Of a DNA stretch of 64,000 nt, positions 17,972-26,532 are shown piece after piece. Positions within the stretch are counted from its first letter, which is position 1. Each line of letters opens with the position of its first letter. The DNA is from Selenomonas dianae (GTDB lineage Bacteria; Bacillota; Negativicutes; Selenomonadales; Selenomonadaceae): positions 506,001 through 570,000 of the forward strand of contig NZ_CP128650.1 in assembly GCF_030644225.1 (NCBI RefSeq), in the 5' to 3' direction. The translations under genes were made by a program, and so were the position numbers. Under the pieces are notes generated by a model, which saw only the letters and a list, made by a program, of their open reading frames with translations, did not search any database and was not told the origin of the DNA.

Positions 17972-18031
17972 CAGATGGAGGAATCATTGGGCGTATCCGA
18001 CCGAACTGCGTCGAAAAAAGGAGGAGTTATT

Positions 18032-18790
18032 ATGCACCTTGAGGGAGCAGAGCCGTTTTTTCTGCCGGGCGGGCGGCATGGTGTCCTCCTCATTCACGGA
18101 TTTACGGGACTGCCGGCGGAACTGCGCCTCATGGGCGAATATTTGAACGAGCGTGGCTTTACCGTGCTCGCGATACGGCTTGCGGGGCACGGCACGACGG
18201 TTGAAGATCTGAGCCGCATGGAGCACGAGGACTGGATGGACTCCGTGCGTGACGGTTTTTCCATCCTCAGCGGCGCATGTGAGCGCATCTCTGTGGTCGG
18301 GCACTCGATGGGCGCGGTCTTTGCCCTGCTGCTCTCCATGGAGGCGGAGATCGCCCACGTCGTCAGTCTCGGCGCACCGATCATGATTGCGCCCGAGCAG
18401 GGCATCGAGCACCTGCCGACGCGTGAGGCGTGCATCGACCGCTATGTGCCGAAGGCTCGCCGCAAACTCACGAACGTCCCCCCGGGGGCGAACAACACCT
18501 ATCGGCGGATGCCGCTCGTATCCATCCATGAGATGATGGATGTCATTGCCGTTCTCTGCGCACAGATCGAGGATGTGGATGCGCCGCTCCTGATCGTGCA
18601 TGGGGCGCGCGACCATACGGCAGATCCGAGGAGCGCGGACTATCTCTATGAGAATGTTCGAAGCTCTCGGCGCGAGAAGTTCATCCTGCCCGATGCGGGG
18701 CATCTGCTGCCGCTCGATACGGGGGTCAGGGAACACGTTTTTGCGCGCACGGTGGAATTTCTTCGGGATGGATCGGAAAGAGAAGAATAG
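18032..18790 (+). CDS. Alpha/beta-hydrolase carboxylesterase (Est30-like)
   Basis: A 252-residue monomeric carboxylesterase fold. LIHGFTGLP forms the oxyanion region, GHSMGA carries the nucleophilic Ser, HGARDH the acid Asp and DAGHLLPLD the catalytic His. Est30/YvaK relatives sit between secG and rnr in many Firmicutes and hydrolyse short-chain acyl esters; the natural substrate is unknown. ATG 18032 follows AAGGAGG and gives the usual length of about 250, whereas an upstream ATG at 17975 would add 19 residues. It ends 20 bases before rnr. Confidence 0.9.
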   Translation: MHLEGAEPFFLPGGRHGVLLIHGFTGLPAELRLMGEYLNERGFTVLAIRLAGHGTTVEDLSRMEHEDWMDSVRDGFSILSGACERISVVGHSMGAVFALLLSMEAEIAHVVSLGAPIMIAPEQGIEHLPTREACIDRYVPKARRKLTNVPPGANNTYRRMPLVSIHEMMDVIAVLCAQIEDVDAPLLIVHGARDHTADPRSADYLYENVRSSRREKFILPDAGHLLPLDTGVREHVFARTVEFLRDGSEREE

Positions 18791-18810
18791 AACGGAAAAA
18801 AGAGGGAATT

Positions 18811-21525
18811 ATGGAACAAGAACAACTGGATACGCTGAAAGCGCGCGTACAAGCCTTTATGCGGGAGGACGCCTATCGCCCGCTGCCCGAGGCAGAGGTG
18901 CGCACGGGGCTTGGACTGCCTGAGGCGGGCGAGCCGCTGCTTTCGTCTGCGCTGGCGGCACTTGAGGCAGAGGGGGCGATCATCCGCAACCGCAGCGGCC
19001 TCTACGGGCTGCCGAGCCGCATGAACCTCGTCGTCGGGCGGCTCTCCATGTCGCCGAAGGGGTTCGGCTTCATCATCCCCGATGTGCGTGCGACAGAGGA
19101 CGAATCGGATGTATTCGTACCGGGCTCCCTGCTCGCGAGCGCCATGCACGGCGACCGCGTCGTGGCGCGTGTCACACCGTCCGAGACAGAGGGACGTGCG
19201 CGTGAGGGCGAGATCATTCGCATTCTCGATCGTGCGAATACGCATATTGTCGGCACGTTTGAGCGCAGCAAGGCATTCGGCTTTGTCACACCCGACAGCA
19301 CGAAGATCGGGCGGGACATTTTTATTTTGAAAAAAGACTTTGGCGGCGCAAAGACGGGCAGCAAGGTCGTCGTAGAGATCACGAAGTGGCCCGAGGAACG
19401 ACGCAGCGCGGAGGGGCGCGTCGTCGAGGTGCTCGGCAGGGCGGGCGATCCCGGCGTGGATGTGCTCGCCGTCATGCGTGCGTACCATCTGGACGAGCAC
19501 TTCCCACCAGAGGTGGCGGCAGCCGCCGCACGCTGCCCCGAGAACCCACTGCCCGAAGAGTATTCAGGGCGGCATGACCGCCGCGACTTCCCCGTCGTCA
19601 CGATCGACGGCGAGGACACGAAGGACATCGACGATGGCATCTATGCCTACGAGAAGGATGGCGGCTTCTTCCTCGGGGTCTACATCGCCGATGTCAGCCA
19701 CTATGTCCGTGCGGGCGAACCGCTCGACGTGGAGGCGGCGCAGCGCGGGACGAGCGTCTACCTCGTCGATCGTGTGATTCCGATGCTGCCGCGTGAACTC
19801 TCGAATGGTATTTGCAGCCTCAATGAGGGCGTTGACCGTCTCTCGATGGCGTGCGAGATGGAGATCGGTGCGGACGGTGAAGTCAAAAACTATGAGATCG
19901 TACCCTGTGTGATTCATGTCGCACGCCGTCTCACCTATACGCTTGTGAATAAAATTCTCGCGGGCGAGGAGCCGTTTGTTTCGGACAACGAGGACATCCG
20001 CCCCATGATGGAGACCCTGCGCCGTCTGCGCGAGGTGCTGCGGGCAAAGCGCCATCGGCGCGGCTCGATTGACTTTGAACTGCCCGAGATTAAGGTGAAG
20101 CTCGATGCCGAGGGACATCCCATCGCACTCGTAAAGCGGACGGGCTCGATTGGTGAGTCCATCATCGAGGAGTGTATGCTCATCGCCAACGAGACCGTTG
20201 CACGTCACATGGAGCTGAAAGAAGAGCCCTTCGTCTACCGCGTGCACGAAACACCGAACAGTGAGAAGGTCGAGCGCTTCCAACGTCTCCTCGCCGCACT
20301 CGGGCTGCGCCTGAACGTGGGTGAGGACGGCAAGGTGCAGCCGCGCGACATCCAGGCGGTGCTCGACCGTGTGAAGGGCGCACCCGAGGAGCGCATCATC
20401 GGTGCGGTCGCGCTGCGCTCCATGCAGCAGGCACGCTACTCGACGCAGAGCCTCGGGCATTTTGGGCTTGCCGCACGCTACTATACGCATTTCACCTCGC
20501 CCATTCGCCGCTATCCCGATCTTCTGGTACACAGGCTGCTGCGCGAGACCTTTGCCACGGGTCACATCCCCGCAGAGAAGCGGGAGCGTCTGCGTGCCAC
20601 ACTGCCCGAGGCTGCGGAGCACTCCTCCGCGCGTGAGCGCATCGCCATTGAGGCGGAGCGTGAGACCACGGATATGAAGAAGATCGAGTACATGGCGCAG
20701 TTCGTCGGAGAGACCTTCGAGGGTGTGGTCAGCGGGGTCACGGCATTTGGCATCTTCGTCGAGCTTGAGAATGGCGTGGAGGGGCTTGTACACGTCTCGA
20801 CCATGGTAAACGACTACTATGCCTACGTCGAGGAGCAGTACGCGATGGTCGGCGAGCGCACAGGAACGCGCTACCGCCTCGGCGATCCCGTGACCATCAT
20901 CATCACGCGTGCCGATGTACAGGCGCGGACGCTTGACTTCGTGTTGAAGGATAACGGTGTCTACGAGCCGAATATGGTGAAAAACGTGAAAACATCCGCG
21001 AAACCCAAGGAAAGCGGCGAAAAATCCGCCTCCTCGGGCGGGCGCAGCCGTCGCTCACGCAAAAAGAAGGGCGAGAAGAAGGCAGAGCCGATCCTCGCCG
21101 ATGTCACGGCAACGCCCGCCGAGCGGCGCAAGAAAACGCGCGGCGCACACGGCTCGCGCGGCAAACGGGCGCAGGAGGGGGAGCGTGCGGCACGCAAGGC
21201 AGCCGCGAGCGTCCCCACGAAGCCGCGTGCCGCAACATCTAAGGTGGACGACGGGCGCGGACAGCGTCCCACACGCGCCGCGCAGGGCGGCGACCGTCGC
21301 GACCGCATACGTGGGCGCGGCAGATCCGACGATGGCGCGGATCGCGGGTCGCGCGACTACCATCGCGTCAAGGTGACGGGGCTCAACAGCGCCGTCTGGC
21401 CGGATCCGCCGGGCTACCGTTCGCAGAAGCCGGAGACGGATACCGCAGAGAAGCCGCGCCGTGCGCCGCGTCCCACACGCCGCATGAATCGCAAGACCGA
21501 GGGCGGAACGGGAAACGCCGAGTGA
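18811..21525 (+). CDS. rnr: Ribonuclease R with long basic C-terminal tail
   Basis: A 904-residue 3'-5' exoribonuclease. Order: N-terminal winged-helix region (about 1-65), cold-shock domains (FGFIIPDV, then FGFVTPD), RNB catalytic domain starting near DGEDTKDIDDGIY with the Mg-binding aspartates, then an S1 domain around FEGVVSGVTAFGIFVE. From about residue 735 to the end runs a low-complexity Lys/Arg/Ser/Ala tail. Typical family length is about 710-815, so the tail is unusually long. RNase R degrades structured RNA and works with SmpB/tmRNA on stalled messages, which fits smpB beginning 10 bases downstream. Confidence 0.95.
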   Translation: MEQEQLDTLKARVQAFMREDAYRPLPEAEVRTGLGLPEAGEPLLSSALAALEAEGAIIRNRSGLYGLPSRMNLVVGRLSMSPKGFGFIIPDVRATEDESDVFVPGSLLASAMHGDRVVARVTPSETEGRAREGEIIRILDRANTHIVGTFERSKAFGFVTPDSTKIGRDIFILKKDFGGAKTGSKVVVEITKWPEERRSAEGRVVEVLGRAGDPGVDVLAVMRAYHLDEHFPPEVAAAAARCPENPLPEEYSGRHDRRDFPVVTIDGEDTKDIDDGIYAYEKDGGFFLGVYIADVSHYVRAGEPLDVEAAQRGTSVYLVDRVIPMLPRELSNGICSLNEGVDRLSMACEMEIGADGEVKNYEIVPCVIHVARRLTYTLVNKILAGEEPFVSDNEDIRPMMETLRRLREVLRAKRHRRGSIDFELPEIKVKLDAEGHPIALVKRTGSIGESIIEECMLIANETVARHMELKEEPFVYRVHETPNSEKVERFQRLLAALGLRLNVGEDGKVQPRDIQAVLDRVKGAPEERIIGAVALRSMQQARYSTQSLGHFGLAARYYTHFTSPIRRYPDLLVHRLLRETFATGHIPAEKRERLRATLPEAAEHSSARERIAIEAERETTDMKKIEYMAQFVGETFEGVVSGVTAFGIFVELENGVEGLVHVSTMVNDYYAYVEEQYAMVGERTGTRYRLGDPVTIIITRADVQARTLDFVLKDNGVYEPNMVKNVKTSAKPKESGEKSASSGGRSRRSRKKKGEKKAEPILADVTATPAERRKKTRGAHGSRGKRAQEGERAARKAAASVPTKPRAATSKVDDGRGQRPTRAAQGGDRRDRIRGRGRSDDGADRGSRDYHRVKVTGLNSAVWPDPPGYRSQKPETDTAEKPRRAPRPTRRMNRKTEGGTGNAE

Positions 21526-21534
21526 GGAATTTCG

Positions 21535-22008
21535 ATGGGAAAGAAGAACGAGAGCATCAAGATCGCCTGTGAGAACCGTAAGGCGCGTCATGACTATTTC
21601 ATCCATGAAACATACGAGGCGGGGCTGGAGCTCGTCGGGACGGAGGTCAAGTCCCTGCGTGCGGGCAAAGCAAATCTGCGCGACAGCTATGCCTACATCA
21701 AGAACGGGGAGATCTTTCTCGATCACATGCACATCAGCCCGTACGATCAGGGCAATCGGTTCAACCACGACCCGCTGCGCGTCCGCCGTCTGCTCATGCA
21801 CAAGGCGGAGATTCTGAAACTCTTCGGCAAGACGCGAGAGAAGGGCATGACCCTCGTTCCGCTCAAGGTGTACTTTAAGCGCGGACGGGCAAAGCTCGAA
21901 CTCGCACTTGCCAGTGGCAAGCACAACTACGACAAGCGGCAAAGTCTGCGTGCAAAGGATGCCAAACGTGAGGTCGAACAGGCGTTAAAGGCACGGCAGC
22001 GCGGCTAA
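21535..22008 (+). CDS. smpB: SsrA-binding protein SmpB
   Basis: A 157-residue OB-fold protein that binds tmRNA and delivers it to stalled ribosomes. The N-terminus IKIACENRKARHDYFI, then GTEVKSLRAGKANLRDSYA and FNHDPLRVRRLLMHK, are family hallmarks. The basic tail KHNYDKRQSLRAKDAKREVE enters the decoding centre. It follows rnr by 10 bases. The tmRNA gene was not found downstream within this window. Confidence 0.97.
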   Translation: MGKKNESIKIACENRKARHDYFIHETYEAGLELVGTEVKSLRAGKANLRDSYAYIKNGEIFLDHMHISPYDQGNRFNHDPLRVRRLLMHKAEILKLFGKTREKGMTLVPLKVYFKRGRAKLELALASGKHNYDKRQSLRAKDAKREVEQALKARQRG

Positions 22009-22023
22009 GAATAAGGAGTTTTT

Positions 22024-23373
22024 ATGCAGGAACAGGAAGCATCGCCCGCCCTCCGGCGCGGGCTGAAGAACAGACATCTCCAGATGATCGCGCTCGGCGG
22101 GGCGATCGGGACAGGGCTTTTCTACGGCTCGGCATCCACCATTGCACTCGCAGGACCTGCGGTCATGCTTGCCTATCTTCTCGGCGGCATCATGATCTTC
22201 TTTATCATGCGGATGCTCGGCGAGATGGCGGTCGATGAGCCGGTTTCCGGCTCGTTCAGTTACTATGCGGGCAAATATTGGGGCGACTTTCCGGGCTTCC
22301 TCTCCGGTTGGAACTACTGGTTCAACTACATCATTGTTTCCATGGCGGAGCTCGCGGCGGTCGGCATCTATATGAATTTCTGGCTGCCCGATCTCCCGCA
22401 GTGGCTCTCGGCACTCATCTGTCTTACCGTTATCACCGTGCTCAATCTCATCAATGTGCGTGCGTACGGTGAGATGGAGTTCTGGATGGCGCTCGTGAAG
22501 ATCACGGCGATTGTCCTCATGATCGGGCTCGGCGGCTGGCTTCTCGTCACGGGCGCACCGTTTCCCGCGAACGTCAGCAACCTTTGGACACACGGCGGCT
22601 TTCTGCCAAACGGTTGGTGGGGGTTCCTGCTCGGGACGGCGGTCGTCATGTTCTCGTTCGGCGGCATCGAGCTCATCGGCATCACGGCGGGCGAGGCGGA
22701 GGATCCCGACCGCACAATCCCACAGGCGATCAATCAGGTTATCTGGCGCATCCTGATCTTCTACGTCGGCACAATGGCGGTGCTCATGGCACTCTGGCCG
22801 TGGAACGAGGTCGGCATGGAGGCGAGCCCCTTCGTGCAGATCTTTCAAAACATCGGCATCCCTGCCGCCGCGCACATCCTGAACTTCGTCGTGCTCACCG
22901 CTGCGATCTCCGTCTACAACTCCGCGATCTACAGCAACAGCCGTATGCTCTACGGCCTCGCGCAGCGCGGGGATGCGCCGCAGGTGCTCAAAAGCCTCTC
23001 CGTGCGCGGTGTGCCCGTGCTTGGCATCCTTATCTCCTCGGGCATCACGCTTATTGTCGTGCTTCTGAACTACTTCTTCCCGGGCGACGCATTCCTCTAT
23101 CTCATCTCGATTGCAACGTGCGCCGCCGTCATCAGCTGGGTGACGATTGTCGTAACGCATCTGAAATTTCGTCGGAAGATGACGTGCGAGGGGAAGCCTG
23201 TCAAATTCCGTGCACCGCTGTATCCGTGGATCAACTATATCTGCCTCGTATTCCTCGTCGGTGTCGTCGTCATGATGGCACAGATCCCGGGAATGCAGCT
23301 CGCCGTGCCGATCCTGCCCGTGTGGCTGCTCGTCCTCCGGCTCGGCTATCGGGCGAAGCAGAAGAAGGGATAA
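22024..23373 (+). CDS. Amino acid permease (APC superfamily, AAT family)
   Basis: A 449-residue protein with about 12 membrane helices. The AAT-family start is clear: RGLKNRHLQMIALGGAIGTG, then AGPAVMLAYLLGG. FWMALVKITAIV and FGGIELIGITAGEAEDPDR are also typical. Relatives import aromatic, aliphatic or basic amino acids with protons; substrate is not predictable from sequence. AAGGAG lies 8 bases before the ATG. It starts 15 bases after smpB and may be read from the same transcript; a terminator follows it. Confidence 0.9.
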   Translation: MQEQEASPALRRGLKNRHLQMIALGGAIGTGLFYGSASTIALAGPAVMLAYLLGGIMIFFIMRMLGEMAVDEPVSGSFSYYAGKYWGDFPGFLSGWNYWFNYIIVSMAELAAVGIYMNFWLPDLPQWLSALICLTVITVLNLINVRAYGEMEFWMALVKITAIVLMIGLGGWLLVTGAPFPANVSNLWTHGGFLPNGWWGFLLGTAVVMFSFGGIELIGITAGEAEDPDRTIPQAINQVIWRILIFYVGTMAVLMALWPWNEVGMEASPFVQIFQNIGIPAAAHILNFVVLTAAISVYNSAIYSNSRMLYGLAQRGDAPQVLKSLSVRGVPVLGILISSGITLIVVLLNYFFPGDAFLYLISIATCAAVISWVTIVVTHLKFRRKMTCEGKPVKFRAPLYPWINYICLVFLVGVVVMMAQIPGMQLAVPILPVWLLVLRLGYRAKQKKG

Positions 23374-23386
23374 GACCACATACATA

Positions 23387-23415
23387 CCTCTCTCGGAAAC
23401 GGGGGAGGCTTTTTC
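23387..23415 (+). terminator. Terminator after the permease gene
   Basis: CCTCTC and GGGAGG pair around a short loop, followed by CTTTTT. Confidence 0.7.
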
Positions 23416-23434
23416 ATGTATACCGCTGCTTTCA

Positions 23435-23464
23435 TTAGACAAATAAAATCATTTGTGTTAAGAT
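23435..23464 (+). promoter_or_regulatory. Possible promoter of the zinc-ribbon gene
   Basis: TTAGAC (23435-23440), an 18-base spacer and TAAGAT (23459-23464), about 35 bases before the start. Confidence 0.45.
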
Positions 23465-23499
23465 ATGAAATAAAATTTTGACAGTAAGGAGGAAACGAT

Positions 23500-24171
23500 A
23501 TGATTTGCAACGAATGCGGAGAGAAAATAGAGGGACTTACGCGTGTTTGCCCGCATTGCGGCAAGCGTGCCCTCATTGACGACGAACTGGAAACATGGAG
23601 CTTTCTTGCGGATACGGCAGCGGATCACAAAAGGGAAATGCCGCCGGAGATCGCTCTGAATGAGCCGAAGGCAATACCGACGGGACGGGCAGTACAGATC
23701 GAGGAGCTGTACCGGCTGAAGGACTACTTCGTCCGACACAGCAACCTCTATCAGGTCGTTGCGGATTTGGACTACATCGAGGAGGGAATGAGCCGCCCGT
23801 CCCTGCCCCTTTGGCTGCTCGTCGGCGGACTTGTCGCGGCACTCGTCTATTTACCGCTCTCGCCCTTCCTGCCGCATTTCATCTGGGCATACTACTTTGT
23901 CCTCTGGGGTGTAGTCACGACGGCGGGCTATCTGCGCTCCGGTCGGCGCTACGAGCGGAGCAAGGCGGAGTATGCGCTGCTGCGCCGCCATGCGGAGAAT
24001 GATCTGCACGCGATGTACAACCGCTGCGAGGGCTGTTTCCTTCCTCTGGCATGGACCCCGCCGCCGCAGATCAACCGTATGCTCGATGCACTCCGGTCGG
24101 GGGAGTTTTCCTCCGTCGGTGAATATATGCTGAAAAATGAGCCGGGCACGGGCAGACGGATCGCGGCGTAG
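23500..24171 (+). CDS. Zinc-ribbon membrane protein of unknown function
   Basis: A 223-residue protein. Cys3, Cys6, Cys17 and Cys20 (CNEC, then CPHC) form an N-terminal zinc ribbon. A linker leads to two membrane helices (about residues 107-127 and 129-146), followed by a soluble C-terminal domain rich in Arg and aromatics. The function is unknown; zinc-ribbon plus membrane layout is common in uncharacterised Firmicutes proteins. AAGGAGG lies 7 bases before the ATG. It is flanked by terminators on both sides, so it is a single-gene unit. Confidence 0.75.
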   Translation: MICNECGEKIEGLTRVCPHCGKRALIDDELETWSFLADTAADHKREMPPEIALNEPKAIPTGRAVQIEELYRLKDYFVRHSNLYQVVADLDYIEEGMSRPSLPLWLLVGGLVAALVYLPLSPFLPHFIWAYYFVLWGVVTTAGYLRSGRRYERSKAEYALLRRHAENDLHAMYNRCEGCFLPLAWTPPPQINRMLDALRSGEFSSVGEYMLKNEPGTGRRIAA

Positions 24172-24180
24172 AACAATAAA

Positions 24181-24222
24181 AAAACGGCATCGGTACGAAC
24201 ACAACGTACCGATGCCGTTTTT
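24181..24222. terminator. Bidirectional terminator
   Basis: AAAACGGCATCGGTACG pairs with CGTACCGATGCCGTTTT (17 bp perfect). It serves the zinc-ribbon gene on plus and the antiporter gene on minus. Confidence 0.9.
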
Positions 24223-25732
24223 ATTCTTCTGCCGAGCTCACGCGCGAGAAAACAAACGTCATCGTGAGGGCGAGGGCGGCGATGCCAACTCCAAGCCCGA
24301 TGTAGCCGTTCCCTGTGAACCCGTCGGTAATGTAGCCGAGGAGGGAGCAGCCGGCGACGACGGCGACATAGGGCAGCTGTGTCGCAACGTGGTCGAGGTG
24401 GTGGCACTGTGCACCTGCCGAGGCGAGGATGGTGGTGTCGGAGATGGGCGAGGCGTGGTCGCCGCAGACCGCGCCCGAGAGGATGGCGGCGACGGAGACG
24501 ACGAGAATGTCAGGGGCGGTCTGACCGAGGACGGCAATCGCAATCGGGATGAGGATGCCGAACGTGCCCCAGCTCGTGCCCGTGGCGAACGCAAGCCCCG
24601 CTGCAACGAGGAAGAAGAGCGGCGGCAGGAACATGACAACCCCTGCATTTGCCTGCACAACTGCGCCGACGAAGCCGCCGAGGTCGAGGTATTCCTTGCT
24701 GCAGATCCCCGAGAGCGTCCACGCGAGGCAGAGAATGAAGATGGCGGGGGTCATCGCCTTGAATCCCCAGCCGAAGCTGTCACAGAACACATTGAACGAC
24801 ACCACGCGGCGTGGGAGGTAGAGCAGCCCGGTAAAGACGAATGCGATGAACGAGCCGAGGACGAGGGATTTCGACGAGTCGCAGTCCGCGAACGCATCTG
24901 CAATCCCCTTGCCCTCGTGGATGCCGCCCGTATACAGCATCCCGTAGATGCACGCGCCGATGAGGACGAGGAGGGGGAGCATGAGATCGAGCATCTTGCC
25001 ACGCCCCTCGCTCGCCGCACTCGCCGATGCCTCCGCCGTGTCCTGATACTCCTTTGGAATCTCGAACTCCGCGTTCGACCTGCGGACACTCCTGCGCATC
25101 GCGCCAAAATCGCGTCCCGTACAGATAATGAACATCATGAAGATGAGGGTCAGCCATGCGTAGAGATTGAAGGGGATCGTCTGCAAAAAGAGCATGAAGC
25201 CGTCGATCTGCGAATTCTCGGGCAGTGACGAGCCGACTGCTGCCGCCCAGCTCGAAACGGGAGCGATGATGCAGATCGGTGCCGCCGTCGCGTCGATGAT
25301 GTAGGCGAGCTTCGTCCGCGCGATGCGGAACTTGTCCGTGACGGGACGCATGACCGTACCGACCGTGAGGCAGTTGAAATAGTCGTCAATGAAGATGACG
25401 ATGCCGAGCAGCACCGTGACGAGGGACGCGCTGCGCTTGCCCCGGATCGTCCGCGACGCCCAGTCGCCGTAGGCATTCATTGCTCCGGAGCGCGTGATGG
25501 CGGCGACGAGAATGCCGAGGATGACGAGAAAGACCAGAATGTTGACATTGCTGCCGACCTTGTCCGCCATCACCTGAAACATCGTCAGCGTCGCCTGGAG
25601 AAAGTTCCCGCCCGCGAAAAGCATTGCGCCCGCGAAGATGCCGATGATGAGCGACATATAGACTTCCTTCGTCCAGAGCGCGAGGACGATGGTAATAATC
25701 GGTGGCAGGATCGACCATGCGGTTGCTGTCAT
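24221..25732 (-). CDS. NhaC-family Na+/H+ antiporter
   Basis: A 503-residue protein with about 11-12 membrane helices. Family landmarks are IFIDDYFNCLTVGTVMRPVTD, ATAAPICIIAPVSSWAA, FATGTSWGTFGILIPIA and CGDHASPISDTTILASAGAQ. Members exchange Na+ for H+ or couple this to organic acid exchange (MleN type); which one cannot be decided. The gene has its own promoter (25778-25805) and ends in the bidirectional terminator. It is oriented away from the two-component genes next to it. Confidence 0.9.
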   Translation of the reverse strand: MTATAWSILPPIITIVLALWTKEVYMSLIIGIFAGAMLFAGGNFLQATLTMFQVMADKVGSNVNILVFLVILGILVAAITRSGAMNAYGDWASRTIRGKRSASLVTVLLGIVIFIDDYFNCLTVGTVMRPVTDKFRIARTKLAYIIDATAAPICIIAPVSSWAAAVGSSLPENSQIDGFMLFLQTIPFNLYAWLTLIFMMFIICTGRDFGAMRRSVRRSNAEFEIPKEYQDTAEASASAASEGRGKMLDLMLPLLVLIGACIYGMLYTGGIHEGKGIADAFADCDSSKSLVLGSFIAFVFTGLLYLPRRVVSFNVFCDSFGWGFKAMTPAIFILCLAWTLSGICSKEYLDLGGFVGAVVQANAGVVMFLPPLFFLVAAGLAFATGTSWGTFGILIPIAIAVLGQTAPDILVVSVAAILSGAVCGDHASPISDTTILASAGAQCHHLDHVATQLPYVAVVAGCSLLGYITDGFTGNGYIGLGVGIAALALTMTFVFSRVSSAEE

Positions 25733-25777
25733 GAGTTAGATACACTCCCTAAATAGTATTCTGCAAAACCGCTTTTC

Positions 25778-25805
25778 ATTATAACAAAAAAACGTGATTT
25801 AGCAA
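25778..25805 (-). promoter_or_regulatory. Promoter of the NhaC-family gene
   Basis: Minus strand TTGCTA (25800-25805), a 16-base spacer and TATAAT (25778-25783). It overlaps a possible terminator for the upstream response-regulator gene (ACGTGA at 25825-25830 pairing with TCACGT at 25792-25797, then a T run). Confidence 0.7.
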
Positions 25806-25824
25806 AATGTTCACAGGAAAAAAT

Positions 25825-26532
25825 TCACGTCTCTCCCACTGCCTCGTTGTTGAAGCGGTAGCCTGCGCCCCAGACCGTCTGAATCCACTGCGGATGTGCG
25901 GGATCGGGCTCGATCTTCTCACGCAGACGGTTGATATGGACAGCGACGGTAGAGGTGCTCCCCATAGCGTCCAGATCCCAGACGCGGTCATAGAGTGCCT
26001 CCTTGCTGAATACGATCTGCGGGTGTTCCGCGAGAAAGAGCAGCAGCTCAAACTCGCGCGTTGCGAGGCGCACCTCACATCCTGCGACAAAGACGCGGTG
26101 CGTCTGCGGCTGGATCTCAAGATCGCCGAAATGCAGCGCCGAAGGCATTTCCTGTGCGCTTCCCTTCAGACGTTCATAGCGGGCGATGTGTGCCTTGACG
26201 CGTGCGGCGAGCTCGCTCGGGCTGAACGGCTTCACGACGTAGTCGTCCGCACCGAGTCCGAGCGCACGGATCTTGTCCACATCCTCAAGACGCGCCGAAA
26301 CCATGAGGATGGGGATGTCGAGCTCCTTGCGCACCGCACGGCAGATCGCAAAGCCGTCCGCACCCGGCAGCATGACATCGAGCAGTATCAGGCTGTACCC
26401 GCCCGAGAGCGCGCGGCTTTTCCCCTCGTCTCCGTCGGTGCATATATCCACGGCAAAGCCGTCCGCCTCAAGATAGTCGCGTTCCAGTTCCGCGATGTCA
26501 CTGTCATCCTCAACCAGTAGGATCTTCTTCAT
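25825..26532 (-). CDS. OmpR/PhoB-type response regulator
   Basis: A 235-residue regulator. The receiver domain (about 1-120) has the acidic pocket EDD (residues 8-10), phospho-acceptor Asp in LILLDVMLPGADG, the conserved Lys in DYVVKPFSPSEL, and the switch Ser in VSARLED. The C-terminal winged-helix domain (about 135-230) ends with VWGAGYRF. It pairs with the histidine kinase whose stop codon overlaps its start (ATGA). It is a candidate to bind the direct repeat at 28119-28135 in front of the divergent PepSY gene. Confidence 0.93.
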   Translation of the reverse strand: MKKILLVEDDSDIAELERDYLEADGFAVDICTDGDEGKSRALSGGYSLILLDVMLPGADGFAICRAVRKELDIPILMVSARLEDVDKIRALGLGADDYVVKPFSPSELAARVKAHIARYERLKGSAQEMPSALHFGDLEIQPQTHRVFVAGCEVRLATREFELLLFLAEHPQIVFSKEALYDRVWDLDAMGSTSTVAVHINRLREKIEPDPAHPQWIQTVWGAGYRFNNEAVGET

